From positions 491,001-555,000 of the forward strand of contig JAJGOT010000218.1 in NCBI GenBank assembly GCA_022457155.1: a DNA stretch of 64,000 nucleotides. Reading direction: 5' to 3'. How positions within the stretch are numbered: position 1 is the stretch's first letter; each line of letters begins with the position of its first letter. The notes under the pieces are model-generated. The model saw only the letters and a list, made by a program, of their open reading frames with translations. It made no database searches and was not told the origin of the DNA. Of this stretch, positions 43,201-55,300 are shown piece after piece. A program made the translations under genes and the position numbers. This DNA comes from Cladopsammia gracilis. Lineage: Eukaryota > Cnidaria > Anthozoa > Scleractinia > Dendrophylliidae.

Positions 43201-44905
43201 CTGATTTTTTGTCTCGGAGGCACTCTGGCCGCTCTGTTAGACATGAGACTCACTTTTCTAGAACATCTAAAGTTAAAGAATTTGTGTTTGACGTTATACA
43301 CCTCTAATAAATAAAATCTTAATTTTGAGGCTCAAAAGTCTGGTCAACTTATATCACCAGAAAGTACGATAACCTTTTGCAGATGTTCCCGTAGATAAGC
43401 CGCACCCTCGATTTTGAGCAAAAATTTTGGGTTAAAAAGTGCGGCTTATACACCGGTGTTTACGGCATAAACTTACGCTTGGTCTTCTTTGTAGTGAGGA
43501 CCACACCCTTGCCAGTAGGATCAGCTGTAACTCCAATAGCCTGTAGACATAACAACAATACAATGAAGCAATTAATACATGACTTTATCAACCACAAAAA
43601 TTATATTACAATGTATGATGTCTTGAAAAGAGAATGTTGCTTATTCATTAGACATGATTAGACAAATTCGTAAAAGTTTGGTGTCTCGTACTAGGGCAGG
43701 TGTGCTTCGTGTCACTAACACACAACAGCTTGTCTGTCACTGTACAAAAACCTCTAAGGTTTTCAGTTTCTCAAATATAGTTTACTTAAAGTGACCAAGA
43801 TTTCATTGCTTTATTACCAATGTTGGCCTGCCCTAAGGGCTTATGTATCACACACAATTTCTTCAACAATCTAACCAATATAACAATGTACTGAGTCCAT
43901 CTAATAATAATTAATACCTTCTTGTTTACCAATCCACTGCATTTAAATGTATGCCTTCCAGTGAGGTTAAGAGGTTCCTGAAAGCGGTATAAGAAAATTT
44001 TCTCTTAATACTTCTTTCCACTGGATATCAATAATAAACACTGTAATAAAAGCATTGGTCTCAAAATTCAGATGTTAATACAATTCAAGCCTTGCCATTA
44101 CAACTTTAGTTTAAAGTAGCAATGGCACCTCATCACAATTGCTTTACCATCAATGCCTGCGGTCGTTTTTCTTTTTTTTTTTTTCATTTTCATGTTTTAA
44201 CTTTAATTTTCTAACTGCTCCCCTGGATGGGATGTAACATCCAGAGAAACTGCATAAGAGAGAAAGTGTAAACAAACTCAAGCACTGCTTTACCCACAGT
44301 GTTTAACATAAATTTTAAAGACAGGAAGTCGATGAGGAATTCAAGGGTACAATACAAAATTAATGTCTTTTTAGTTCACTGTATATTTTACGAGGTCCTT
44401 TGTTCTACTTTATTGGGTTTTTGACCTGATGCATCGCCCCTATCCTATCCGGAAAACTGCACCCAAAAGTTACAATCACACTTGAAATTTTATACATGCA
44501 GCAGACCAAAGTATTTTCAACAAGTAAACTAAATGTGTGTTAACCATTTAACTCCTATTAGTGCCAAAATTCAAAATTAAAGATAACTCCAAAAATTATT
44601 TCATTTTGTAAAATATTGAAAGATAAATAATACCATGCAAAAGTACTTCCAAAGAGGTTTCATTTGAATGGTCACACCATAGGATTTTGCCATGTCTTCA
44701 TAATAAATTATTGACACTGGGAGTGAAAGGGTTAATCTCATGGTAAAAACTGCAAATATGATGTTTAGGGTAGCAATAGACTTTCCATCACCAATTTTCA
44801 TGAACTGAGCAAGTGTTGACTAACCTTTGTAAATGTTGTTCCTTGATTTCTCAACAGGAAACAAGAGTTGTTCCTCAAAATCATCCACTGCAAGTCAGCC
44901 GACAT
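40235..44905 (-). CDS. RPL28: 60S ribosomal protein L28 (eL28), complete
   Basis: Structural protein of the large cytosolic ribosomal subunit. Minus-strand coding exons: 44905-44825, 43977-43918, 43540-43477, 40443-40235; phases 0, 0, 1; 137 aa, the same length as human. Exon 1 reads MSADLQWMILRNNSCFLLRN, exon 2 EPLNLTGRHTFKCSGLVNKK, exon 3 AIGVTADPTGKGVVLTTKK, and exon 4 starts after a split His codon and ends RTRRKRN. An AATAAA signal lies at 40206-40201, about 30 bases past the stop. An acceptor (TTTTGGACAG) lies 5 bases before the ATG, so the leader contains an intron; a likely TOP-type leader exon lies near 46251-46216. The last intron (3 kb) carries a tandem array. Confidence 0.96.
40692..41967. 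repeat. four-unit tandem array in RPL28 intron 3
   Basis: Units start near 40692, 41083, 41367 and 41663, each about 285-300 bases except the first, which is longer because of a pentamer expansion. Every unit contains AAAACTAGGCTTTAT, a B-box-like GTTCGATTCTCGTCG, CGTTAGGCGGTTATCCC, and a near-palindrome CGCACTTTTGAATTTAAAAT/AAAGTGTGTG. Units are very similar, which suggests recent amplification or homogenisation. Confidence 0.85.
40854..40967. repeat. pentanucleotide microsatellite (TAACA/TAGCA)n
   Basis: About 22 pentamers, TAACA first and then mostly TAGCA. The later units of the array hold only two to four TAACA copies at the same place, so this is a local expansion in the first unit. 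Confidence 0.9.
43077..43307 (+). CDS. intronic 76-codon open frame antisense to RPL28, doubtful
   Basis: The ATG at 43077 follows an upstream stretch with an AAGATGGCCGC motif and a pyrimidine-rich run, and the frame (MSDKDSEHCFNTLGYFDNLR...) ends at 43307 close to AATAAATAAAA. The layout resembles a short intronless gene or a processed copy. No family is recognised. Chance is a serious alternative. Confidence 0.2.
   Translation: MSDKDSEHCFNTLGYFDNLRLNFTIYKHNAQIRALCVDVNCSDFLSRRHSGRSVRHETHFSRTSKVKEFVFDVIHL
44064..44140 (-). ncRNA. candidate box C/D snoRNA in RPL28 intron 1
   Basis: On the minus strand, GTGATGA (44136-44130) fits the C box and CTGA (44071-44068) the D box, 58 bases apart, and AATT on either side can form a short terminal stem. 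Ribosomal protein introns commonly host box C/D RNAs. I found no certain rRNA complementarity and no clear C'/D' pair, so this is tentative. Confidence 0.25.
44565..44725. repeat. reversed copy of the dispersed repeat in RPL28 intron 1
   Basis: Contains AAAATATTGA, ACCATGCAAAAGTACTTCC, GGTTTCATTTGAATGGTCAC and TAGGATTTTGCC, matching the unit described at 19917-20300 in the opposite orientation. Confidence 0.65.
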
Positions 44906-45469
44906 TTTTCCTGTCCAAAAGAATATGTAAAAATCTTTAAATATTTACATACATATAAACCAATGTGTAATTGTGAGTATCAGTGTTACTGTTGTAAATG
45001 TATGTATATTCAGTCTCTCACAGTTGTTCTAATTCAAGGACTTACAAGGAACATTTTCGTCCAAATCGACTTATTCTTTTATTATCATTTGCCCAGATAA
45101 ACAACAACAACAACACAGAGAACTACAAACATAACCTTTCATAAGCACATATGAATGTATAAGGCTGCACAACACGCGAAGAAACAAGGGTGGCCAACAA
45201 ACCTGGTGGTATTTTCTGCACAAGGGTAAAGTAACTGTATATGTACATGACAGAGTGGCATTAAAAAAGAGAGGTTGCATGAAAAGAAAAAGAGGGGAGA
45301 CAACTCCATCAATCATACATTGCACATTCATAAACAAATACCACGGGTTTTCAGGATACTGTAGTGCTAGTGTACAGCAGTCGTCTCGACAATATACAGT
45401 GTAACAAAGTGGAACCCTGCTTTAAGGTCACCCCCTTAATATGGACCCACCGTTATTTCAGACGGTTTT

Positions 45470-45650
45470 CTCGACTACGAGCAGTCCCTCTTTCCCAGCT
45501 TAGTCAGTTGAGCGAAAAACGAAAACCGCAGAAAAAATTGGAGCGACTCACTCACTCGCCCCCAGTTTTCACGTGACCATTTTCCGCTTGCCAATGTTTT
45601 TGTCATTTTTGGCTCAATGCACTAAGCTGTAAAAGAGGGACTGCTTCAGT
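45470..45650. mobile_element. inverted-repeat element with AGTCCCTCTTTCCCAGCTTA ends
   Basis: The left end CAGTCCCTCTTTCCCAGCTT and the right end CTAAGCTGTAAAAGAGGGACTG pair. A second, better-paired member of the same family lies at 55352-55532. Non-coding. Confidence 0.6.
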
Positions 45651-46215
45651 TTTCTTGGTTCTGGCAGAAAGAACATACATTTTTTCTTAAAATTAACCAG
45701 CTTAATTTATGGACTTCTAATAAAACTCAGTTTTCCATTAGCTAGAGCACCCAATAACTTCCATTACATGCTTAACTACTTTTTTACTAGCTTATATTTA
45801 GGACATATGACGGTTTTAGATCCACGTTTGTCTACAGCCGGGATAATTTCACCAATCAAAACCACTATTTTGTAGTATTTAGGGATTTGTTGCCGAGTTA
45901 AATGATACAATAATCGAAAACGGTCAAAACAGAACATAGATATTTTCTTTCAATGAATTGATAATGGTTTTACAACAGCTATTTAACCAGTCTGATACAC
46001 CTACATATGCCACAAAATAACAGACACGTGAATTTGAAGGCATAAAACAAAATCGCGAATTTCTAACATAAAATACGAAAGATTCTCTCAGCTTTCGACT
46101 GTAATTTCTAAACAAAGTCATAAGGGGATTGTTACTTCGTAACTATATATTTAAAAAGCAAAAATAGCCACCCAAAACGCGAAATTTCTCATACAAAAAA
46201 AATCGCCCTACCGCT

Positions 46216-46379
46216 AAAATGGCGACCACGAGAGAGAGAGAAAGAAAAGAGCGCATGTGCTAAACGATGCAGGGGGTCTACTCGACCCAGTTCCGCGCGG
46301 TCTATTGAAAACCAACATGGCGGACACAGGTGATCGAATATTTAACAGTTAAAATCGTCTATAATTTCGGATTAACAAA
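46216..46379. promoter_or_regulatory. divergent RPL28-ODR4 promoter
   Basis: On the minus strand, CTCTTTTCTTTCTCTC starting at 46251 is a textbook TOP-type transcription start for a ribosomal protein gene, followed by GCCATTTTAG and a possible AGCG|GTAGGG donor near 46213. On the plus strand the ODR4 leader contains CCAACATGGCGGACA (46311-46325). Both ATGGCGAC and ATGGCGGAC fit YY1-type sites. The two starts would be under 150 bases apart. Transcription starts are inferred, not observed. Confidence 0.55.
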
Positions 46380-49300
46380 ATGGGCCGGACGATCATTGTT
46401 GAAGAAAGAGTTGAAGATTATATCTCCTCTCTTTATGGCACGTACAAGTGGCAATTAGGACTAATTATTGGGCAGGTATTAAAGTTTTTCTTTTATATTG
46501 CCTCATTAATTATAAATTAATTAATATAAGCTTAAAATCATTACAAACTTATAATAATTAGTAATAATTATATATAAAAGTCAACACCCAGCAATGAGTG
46601 TATAATGATGTGTAGTGTAAAATATAATGTAATGTACTTCAATTGTGTACTTACAGTATGCTTATAAGTACATTTGTATAATTATAAATGTATTCAACAG
46701 TGTTGCTTTCATCTACAGATTTCTCCACAGAGAGACTATATTGTTCATTTGGCCAGAACACCAGAGCAGTCAGGCGATTCAGGTATTTGTTCCAAATACT
46801 GAAATAAAAAAAATTCATTTGTGATATGATTGACACATTATACAATGTATCATACCAAATTTCACAAGTTGCTAAAAGTAATATGCATCAAAACTTGTTT
46901 TTGTAAACAACGTTTCAGATGCAGATAGTAAGCCATCCACTTTAGAAGAGATTGACAGCAGCTGGATTATAGAACATGCTCGACAGGTATGTACATATCG
47001 TAATAAGGGTTGTTGTTGTTCATCGTGGTGAACACACTAGTAAAGAAGTATTTCTCGTTTGTCTCACGATGTAGTTTGTCTCTTCTTTACTAGGTATGTA
47101 CATGTTGCTAAACAAAAAATTATGTATGTTATTCTTTACCATGTACATTGTACCTAGACCTGCCAAGTCTCACACCTTAGACGTGAGTCTCACGCCTGCG
47201 AGTCCAAAACTCCCATCTCACGCCTACTCACGCCTATGGAGCAATTTCTCACGCCTGACTTACAGATTTGAGCTATCAGCCTTAACTGATCGCATGATCC
47301 AATTAAAAATATGGTTACGTTCATGAAAATATGGCACTTTTTTGTAGGTTTTTAACGTTTTGAACATTAATAATATATTGTTATGATATTTTACTATTTG
47401 AGCTACATTAAGGCAGTTTATTTTTATAAGGAATCTTTGTATTCTGTATAAACTGACCTAATTATTCAGATCTTGTTTTTTCTACATTTATTTTAATTGT
47501 TAATTTATCTTTAATTTGTATAGTATGTTAAGATCTGTATAATTAAAGTTAAGTAAATAAATAAATATATAAATAAATTACGATTACAGAGGTCTGAGAT
47601 CCATGGAAACTTCCGAATTCTTCGGAACATCTTCGGAAACTTCGGACATCTTCGGAATAGATCGGGTTCCCTTCGGATTTGGTCAGGTCGCCTTCGGAAA
47701 TCCAGGCACTTCCACCAAAAAATTCTCACGCCTATCACTCGGAAAAAGTTAGCAGGTATATGTACCCCCTCACCCCCTGGGAAATTGCCACTCTGTTAGA
47801 AGCATATTTTAAGAAGGTTGGGCTGTTTAATAATTAAATTATTCTTTTATACAAAGGTATCAAGAATGTTGACAGGAGGTTTAGATGTGGTTGGTGTTTT
47901 TGCATTTGGACCTTCAGATATGCTTACCAAGTCACAGGCAAAGCTTCGCCAGTTGCTGTTTTCCATCAACAAAACTGTTCAACACAAACCTGCTTCCTAC
48001 TTTGATGCTCTTAGTCAGAGCAGAATCTTACTTCAGATTTGCTCTGCAACCAAAAAGTATCCTCTAGAAAAAACTGATTTACTGCTCAGAACACTATAAT
48101 CATAAAATAAATTACAGCTAACTTTAAATATTTTTATGTTATTTTTGTTTAAACCATTGTGTAAAAGTGACAATTAAATATATGAACAATTTAAACATGC
48201 AACTTTCAATAGGCCTTATGCATGATGACGTCACCAGCTCAAAATTCACCACCAAGCCTTGTTTTTGCAAACCTTTGACAACTTCATGTTGTTTTTGAGT
48301 GGGTATTCATTTCAACTTTGCTCCTTTGAGAAATCTGAATACATTGATGAGATTGTCACTGGTTAACACCTCGAAAGAGAGGCTTGGAGGTATAATTAGC
48401 TAGTCTGACATAAACATGCATAAGCCAGGGCTATTAATTTTATACATTAAAATTAATTTAATACATAATAATTATGTATATTTCACCGTCTGTGTTCTAG
48501 CTTTCACGACACTATCTGTTGGCATGATCCAGTGATATGTACATAGGTTTGCATCAATCAATACACTGTGCACTAACTCCGAACAGTTACTGACAGTGTT
48601 TATATTAATCTCTGAGTTCTCTCTTCTTTTATCTTTCCGACCATGTACCATGTTCAAATACGTATTACGTATGGCAGGTTGAGAAAGTTCCTCTTAATTA
48701 TGCCTTTTGAATTTAGGGCTGACTGCCCACTTGACTTCCACAAGTTATTACAATTGCAAATTATTTGCACAACTTTGTTTCATACTTTAAAATCTTGTAG
48801 GAAAGTCCTGTGAAATTGAAGAAAAAGGTATGCAAATTGATACAATGAATCATTATGATTAAAAATCCTTAATGATCATGTAAATGATTAAAGTGATTGT
48901 TTTCTTAGCTAAAATTCACTATTTCCTGGTAATAAAGGGCAAAAGGTGTATTAGGTTTATTATCATATGACCTGTACGGCCTTGCAAGCCTTTTCTTTGC
49001 AAAACCATTCATTGATGAAAGTCCCATATGAGGGCGGTACACATTTGCATGTGCCAGTGCAGGGCCAGAAAAACCTGTACAGCCCTCAACAAAAGCATAC
49101 AGCCTAATGCGTGTTAAAATTTAAAGCAATTTTGTCTCCAAATTGGTCATAATCATCATATGATAAAATGATTATTGACTTAAAGTTAGTAAATATGTAC
49201 ATACATGTAATATTATTTAATCAAAACTAAAAAGAAGGGGTGTGTAAATGTGGAATAAATTGTATTATAATTTTATTCTAACTCAGTGGCAAATATTTAT

Positions 49301-52300
49301 TACATTTAAGAACAGTTGCCAATTAAAATTCCTTGACATGTTTTCAGAACCACTTGTAGGACAATTGATGTGTCTGATCAAAGGGTATCTTGTGTTGTAA
49401 TATTGTGCAATAGGAACTGTTTCATATCTGTCGTTTGCATCCTACACTTAGGTGCAATATCAAGATAAAATTTATTCTTGAAGGCATAAGGAAATTGGAG
49501 AAGCAAAATGCCCTATCACTGTCTCTGATGAAGGACTAAGTCTAACCCTCAAAATGTCAGCTTTTAAATCTGTATAGTATATGGTGGCCAATTTAAACCT
49601 CCCCACTAAGGTAGCACCAAGGATCTCCCATATAAAAATGATGGGGGTGCTCGCCAGAAATTTTTGAAAAACACCCTAAAAGGTACCAGAATCTTGTTTG
49701 ATGGGTGTGGCTCAAATAAAATTTTACCCCTAAGAGGTACCAATTCTAAAACAACACATGCCATATTCTGTCATATTTTTTGGCCTTATACCCCAACAGG
49801 TACTGCAATAATTCTAACAGTGGTCATTTTAGAATTTAGTACCCTTAAGAAGTGGTACCAATCTGCAAATTTGGACCCCTAAAAGGTACGACGAGCACGT
49901 CATCATTTTTATATGGGAGTCCCACTCTTAGGGCACTAAGCTTCTTCACAGAACTAAACCCTTTTAATGAGGAGTTTTATTGATAACGGTCCTGTTTATG
50001 TCCTGTTTTGCAGGCAACTCCAAACCCAGCTGAAGTCAAGTATCAGTCCTTTGCCTCAAAGTGGCTGAAACTAGAAATGTCCCTGTCATTATGTAATAGA
50101 AACTTTACTGTTGGAAGGAAATTTGAGAGATCTGGTCTTCAAAGCCAAATAACGGTAACTGAATAGTTTAAAACCTGGTCGAAACATCGTTCAAAAATTT
50201 TACCGTTAGTTTTTACTCCTAAGTTCATAGTCAGTCGTTTTCTATCTGCATGAAACCTTATTGTTATACCTCCCAACTCAAACCTCTTTTTTGATTGGAC
50301 AAGAATGTGTCACGTGCCATGGGTCAAAACTGTCTAACTCCCTAGGACAAACAAAACTCACTAACTCCCTAAGGAAACAACAACTTGAACTTCTGACTCG
50401 CACGTGATCAGGTCGTGTGCCTTGAAACTGCGGCAAATTTGTGTGCTAGCTGAATCAAGCACACATTTTTTCCTCATTTCAGCCATATAATTTTTTCTAT
50501 TTTTGAGTTGGTAGGTATAACAAAACACTTAATGACTGGCCCTATGGGAAACAGTGAGTTTTGTTTCCTCTAATATTTTCTAAATAATAATAATAATAAT
50601 AACTAGTAGTAATCATAGATTATAGTGCGTCTCCTTATCCCGTAGCACCTCGTCTTGATCTAGTACCTCAGTTTCATGAATTAATTCAGCCACGGTTTAG
50701 GGATGGACCATTAGAAAAGTGATGGGGGGGGGGGGGGGGGGGGGGGGGGGGTGGGAACTTTGGGAGAGGCAAGAATTTTTTTTTGTCCACCTAAGGTGGA
50801 AATCTTTTTTTTTTCACTCGATGGCTGGAATATTTTTTTTCAATAGTTTATTTTTTTATTTTCCTTGGGCAGATTTTTTTTTTGCGATAATGCGTCGGAA
50901 TTTTTTTTCCCTTAATAATTTACTGGGAAATTTTTTTTTTTTGCTTTTGCCCCACCCCCCCCCCCCCCCCCATCACTTTTTTCTAATGGTCCATCCCTTA
51001 CAAGGGTTATGTCGTGAGATATATCACGCAGGCAAAAACGTCGGGCCGACATCAAACTAATTCACGCTATCGCCGTTGGATCGGGCAAAATCCTGCCGTG
51101 CAGTGTACTCCGAAAAGTCTCAGATTTTTCCGTCATATAAATAGTATATTTGTCTTGATTTCATTTCGGTTATTTCCCCGAGTACATGTACTAGTACCGG
51201 AACCGGAAATGAGAAATTTCTGAGAAAGCCTGAAAAAGTGCTCCCGTGATAAACTTCTTGGACACCGCGCGAGCATGAAATCAACGATTAAGTCACGCAA
51301 CATTCAACGTGAATTTCGCAGGATTTTTCGGATAAAATTACAACTACCAGTTGCAAGTAAGACACAAGACTGTTGAATATAATTCCTTTATTAGCTAGAC
51401 AAATTTTAGTCACAAAACTGCGAAATCTTTAGTCGCAAATGCGCCCGATACAGGCGCAATTTCGAGCACTGCAAAGTTAATCTGCGTTCGCCTGGCGCGG
51501 CCGGTCAGTGAATTATTGCTACATGACATACAGTGAATTGTACCGTACCGTAGATCATCGCGAAGAACGACATCGGTATTTAGGTGAAAGCTTCCCAAAT
51601 CAGGCAGAGAACCACAGCAAAATCAGATAGAACATTCATATACCTTATGATTCTAGAATACCTTATACCTTACCTTAAGGCGCTGTTACACCAGGCAATG
51701 TTTCGTGCAACTTGTCTCGCAATTTTGTTGCGACACAAGTTGCATGAAAAATTGCCCAGTGTAACATACCCCGCAACAAACATTTCTCGCGATTTTTTTG
51801 TTGCCGCAATCGTTGCGAGAAGTAGAAGTCGGTTCTACTTTTCGCAACGATTCTCGCCACGCCGCAACGAATTTTTCAAGCGTTGCGTAGTGTAACACGT
51901 TTCCTGCAACTTCTGTCGCAACGTTTTGTGACTTTAGCCAATGAAATTGCTCCTTTCACCGTCGGGCGAGACAAATTACAAGAAACATTGCCTAGTGTAA
52001 CACCCTCCAGGCAACTTGTCTCGCAGCATCGCAACGTTCGGTTTTTAGTTGTTGCGAGACAAGTTGCACGAAATATTGCCTAGTGTAACAGCGCCTTTAA
52101 GGTATATACCTTATGATTCTATAATCTGTACTATTTGCAATGATAACAGGGTTGGCGATGAGTTACATTACATAACTGAATGCAATAACCATGAATTTGT
52201 CAACTTGAGAAAGGACTTTCTTCAAAAGTTATATTGCGTCAATGATGTTTTTCGTGTATTTGATAAGGGGTCTTTATTCCTGTATTTGTTCTCAATGAAG

Positions 52301-55300
52301 GATGTTTCCGTTATTAATATATCTTCAAAATATTTTCATGATGTTTTGGAATTAGCAAAAGAATTAATAGATGTGTAATTGTTGTTGTAATGACATTGTA
52401 TTTTGTTTTTTACATATATTATCTAGTATTGTTTTGCCAATATATCTCTAGGGATATAAGGTGTAATAAAGTTGTTGTTTCAAAACAAACCAAAACGGTA
52501 GCGAGGAAAATCCGATAACTTCTTGCTTGATTCCAAAGAGACCCAACAACTTACATGGTCCGGAGAAGAACCTTCGTCCAATTTTTCCACTGCGTACTTT
52601 TAGTAGGCATTGAAATATTGAGCAGTACGATTCCAAAATCGGGAAAAATCAAAGGCTCCTTAGAGCCAACCCGTGAATTTGAAATGCTAACGCAATGCGG
52701 TAAGCTTATGTTTTCACTCTGTCACGGTTCAATATATATTTTTTTTAAATTAAACGTAAAGATTTTTGACAAACGCACAAAATAAAAATACATTACATCA
52801 CTTGCATAATGTTCAGTCCGAAGAAGAAAGAAAAAAACGAAAAAAAAAAAAAAAAGAACGGCCCCAGCGGGATTCGAACCTGGGCCTTTCGACTGTAAGT
52901 CCGCGCTTTATACCACTCGACCACCGTGACCACTGACTTACATTGGGATAAATTTTAATACTTGAAGGTAGATAACCATCAAAACGCGTGTCTCAGTTGA
53001 AAATTCCTTTTAAATCGATTTTAACGTTGCATTAAAGACTCCAAATGCGAAACATCTTTAAGCTTATCGTTGTTTATATTCGTTTACACCAATTTAATTA
53101 ATGTTATCGCTGGATTCACGCTGTTCTTGTTACAAAACGCATTCGTAACAAAGCATTACGTCACTAAGTTTACAGCTGATGGAAGGAGTGAGCGAGTGAG
53201 TGACTCATTTGCATATCAGTCTCCGTTACCGATAACCCGTTCATTACGCATGCGCGTATATTCACGGGTTAAAAACGAAACTTAATCAAGACAAATAGAG
53301 GATGATGCCTGATTTCCACGCGCTGGGAATGCTGGATACTATTGTGACGTTTCAAGATGGCGCAGATTTGGTACCGACACTTTTCTCGATTCATTCCACC
53401 TAGCCGACAAGATAAGGAAGCGTCTCCTTCGTCGACGCAATAATAATTTAAATTTGTAAAGTGCCTATCCAATCCTACTATAGGCGCTTTACACAACATT
53501 CCAAACTGAGTTAAGTAAAAATTAACATTCCTAACAATTAAATAAATAATCAAACAGTAAATAAATTAAAATTGAGATAAAAATAGCTATACTGACAATA
53601 ATAAGCTTTCCTAAAAAGGGAGTTGGTAGGTATAACAAAACACTTAATGACTGGCCCTACAGGAAACAGTGAGTTTTGTTTCCCCTTAACCCTCAACATT
53701 GATGGTTTCGGGGAAGCAAAACTCACTGTTTCCCTTGGAGGCAGTCATTAACTGCTTATTAATCTGTATAGTATACCCCATGCCATGATGTCCCATCAGC
53801 AGTTGTATTAATGGTAATTTCAACATGTTGTAATTCACAGGGGAGTGTCAACAGTATGTTACGGAGCATATCAAATGCCTTGTGCACAGTGAATGGAGAA
53901 CTCTGCTCTGACGATCAACCTCTTGTTTCGGGAGAAAAACCAGGAAAATCTAGTCATGCCAGCTCAAAATCCCCACAGACATTTAAGATTGACATGTTTA
54001 CTGAAGAGGTAATTGATGCATAATTTTGTGCACAATGTAAAGCCCTGGCCAAATGGGAATGCAACTTGGTGCAAGTTGGAAAATGTCAACTTGCATTAAT
54101 ACCTACCATGGGTGGCCAAACTGAGTCACAAGCTTCCTCGCCTGACATGCAAGCTTGGTTGGCCTAGTACCCCGCAGTCATACTTGTAACAAATTTATTA
54201 GGTGACTGTGTTGACTTGCCACTTGTGTTTGGTGGGAAAACTGTGAAAAACTTTTTCCCTACTTGCGTTAAATTTGAGCTCGATCAAAGCGATTGTAAGT
54301 CAGCGCAAGCCATCAGAAGTCCTGGCCAAACGTAGTCGCAAGTTACTTGCGCTAACATGCGTTCCCCTTTTGGCTAGGCTGAACAGTTGTAGTAGTTCGT
54401 TTTACTGTAGTCTGTGTTGCTACACAAAGGTCACTGTTTTGTCCTACTGACCTAATTTAACCTGACAAAATCTTCATTAATTTGCAATTGCATATGATAA
54501 AAAATATTTTTATCTTACAAAACCGAGAGGGTTGGAACAAGTCAAAGAGGCCTAACTCCCACCACAAAAGAATTTGACCGAGCCTAACACTAGTTTTCTA
54601 TGCAGCCGTTTTTTGTATTGTCTGCTACGTAAGAGATGCAACATGCATGCAAGGAGTGTTTCCTCGTGGCAGCCGATTTCGACGCCTTGCTTGCATGTTT
54701 TACTCCTTCGACTATCGCTGAGGCCTTGATCATTTTTAACAGATTTTATCTTGGTCCTTTGGGAGCTCCTGAGAACCATCCTTTCAAAAATAAAGAGAGA
54801 AAATTTGTACGCCTATAAATAATAATCTAGCTGTTATAAAACATTAATGCACCTTTTCATTGTTTTGAACAGGTTATTATTTCTAATAATCTGCATACAT
54901 GCTCACTGAAATGGAACAACAGGTCATTATTGTGGTCAGTGAGGTGGAACAGGAGGTTATTATTAAAAATAATAACCTCCTGTTCCACCTCACTGATCAC
55001 AATAATAACCTACTGTTCCACCTCAGTGCTTTTCTTGAATCTTCTCAATTTAGCACATCAGCATAATTTATTAAAACTTCCAACATGGATAGCACTCGCA
55101 ACACCCCTGACAAATACTTTTGATGTACATGTCAACAAAATAAACAAAACATCCCTCTGGACCAACAACATACACCCTGTATCTCCGAGGGACTTATGTT
55201 TTTAGGTTTTCAACTACCTTCGTTAATAGTTTTAAATAAACCTTTACTATAGACACTATAAGGCAAAATCTCAATATTTTCCATTACATTGAACGTGGAA

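Noticed and set aside
48801..48829. Possible ODR4 exon between TTGTAG and GTATGC
   Set aside because: Its only phase compatible with exon 4 contains a stop; the exon at 49348-49384 fits in phase and matches the family.
50719..51060. 113-codon frame starting with a glycine run
   Set aside because: Translation of G and T homopolymers of a repeat element.
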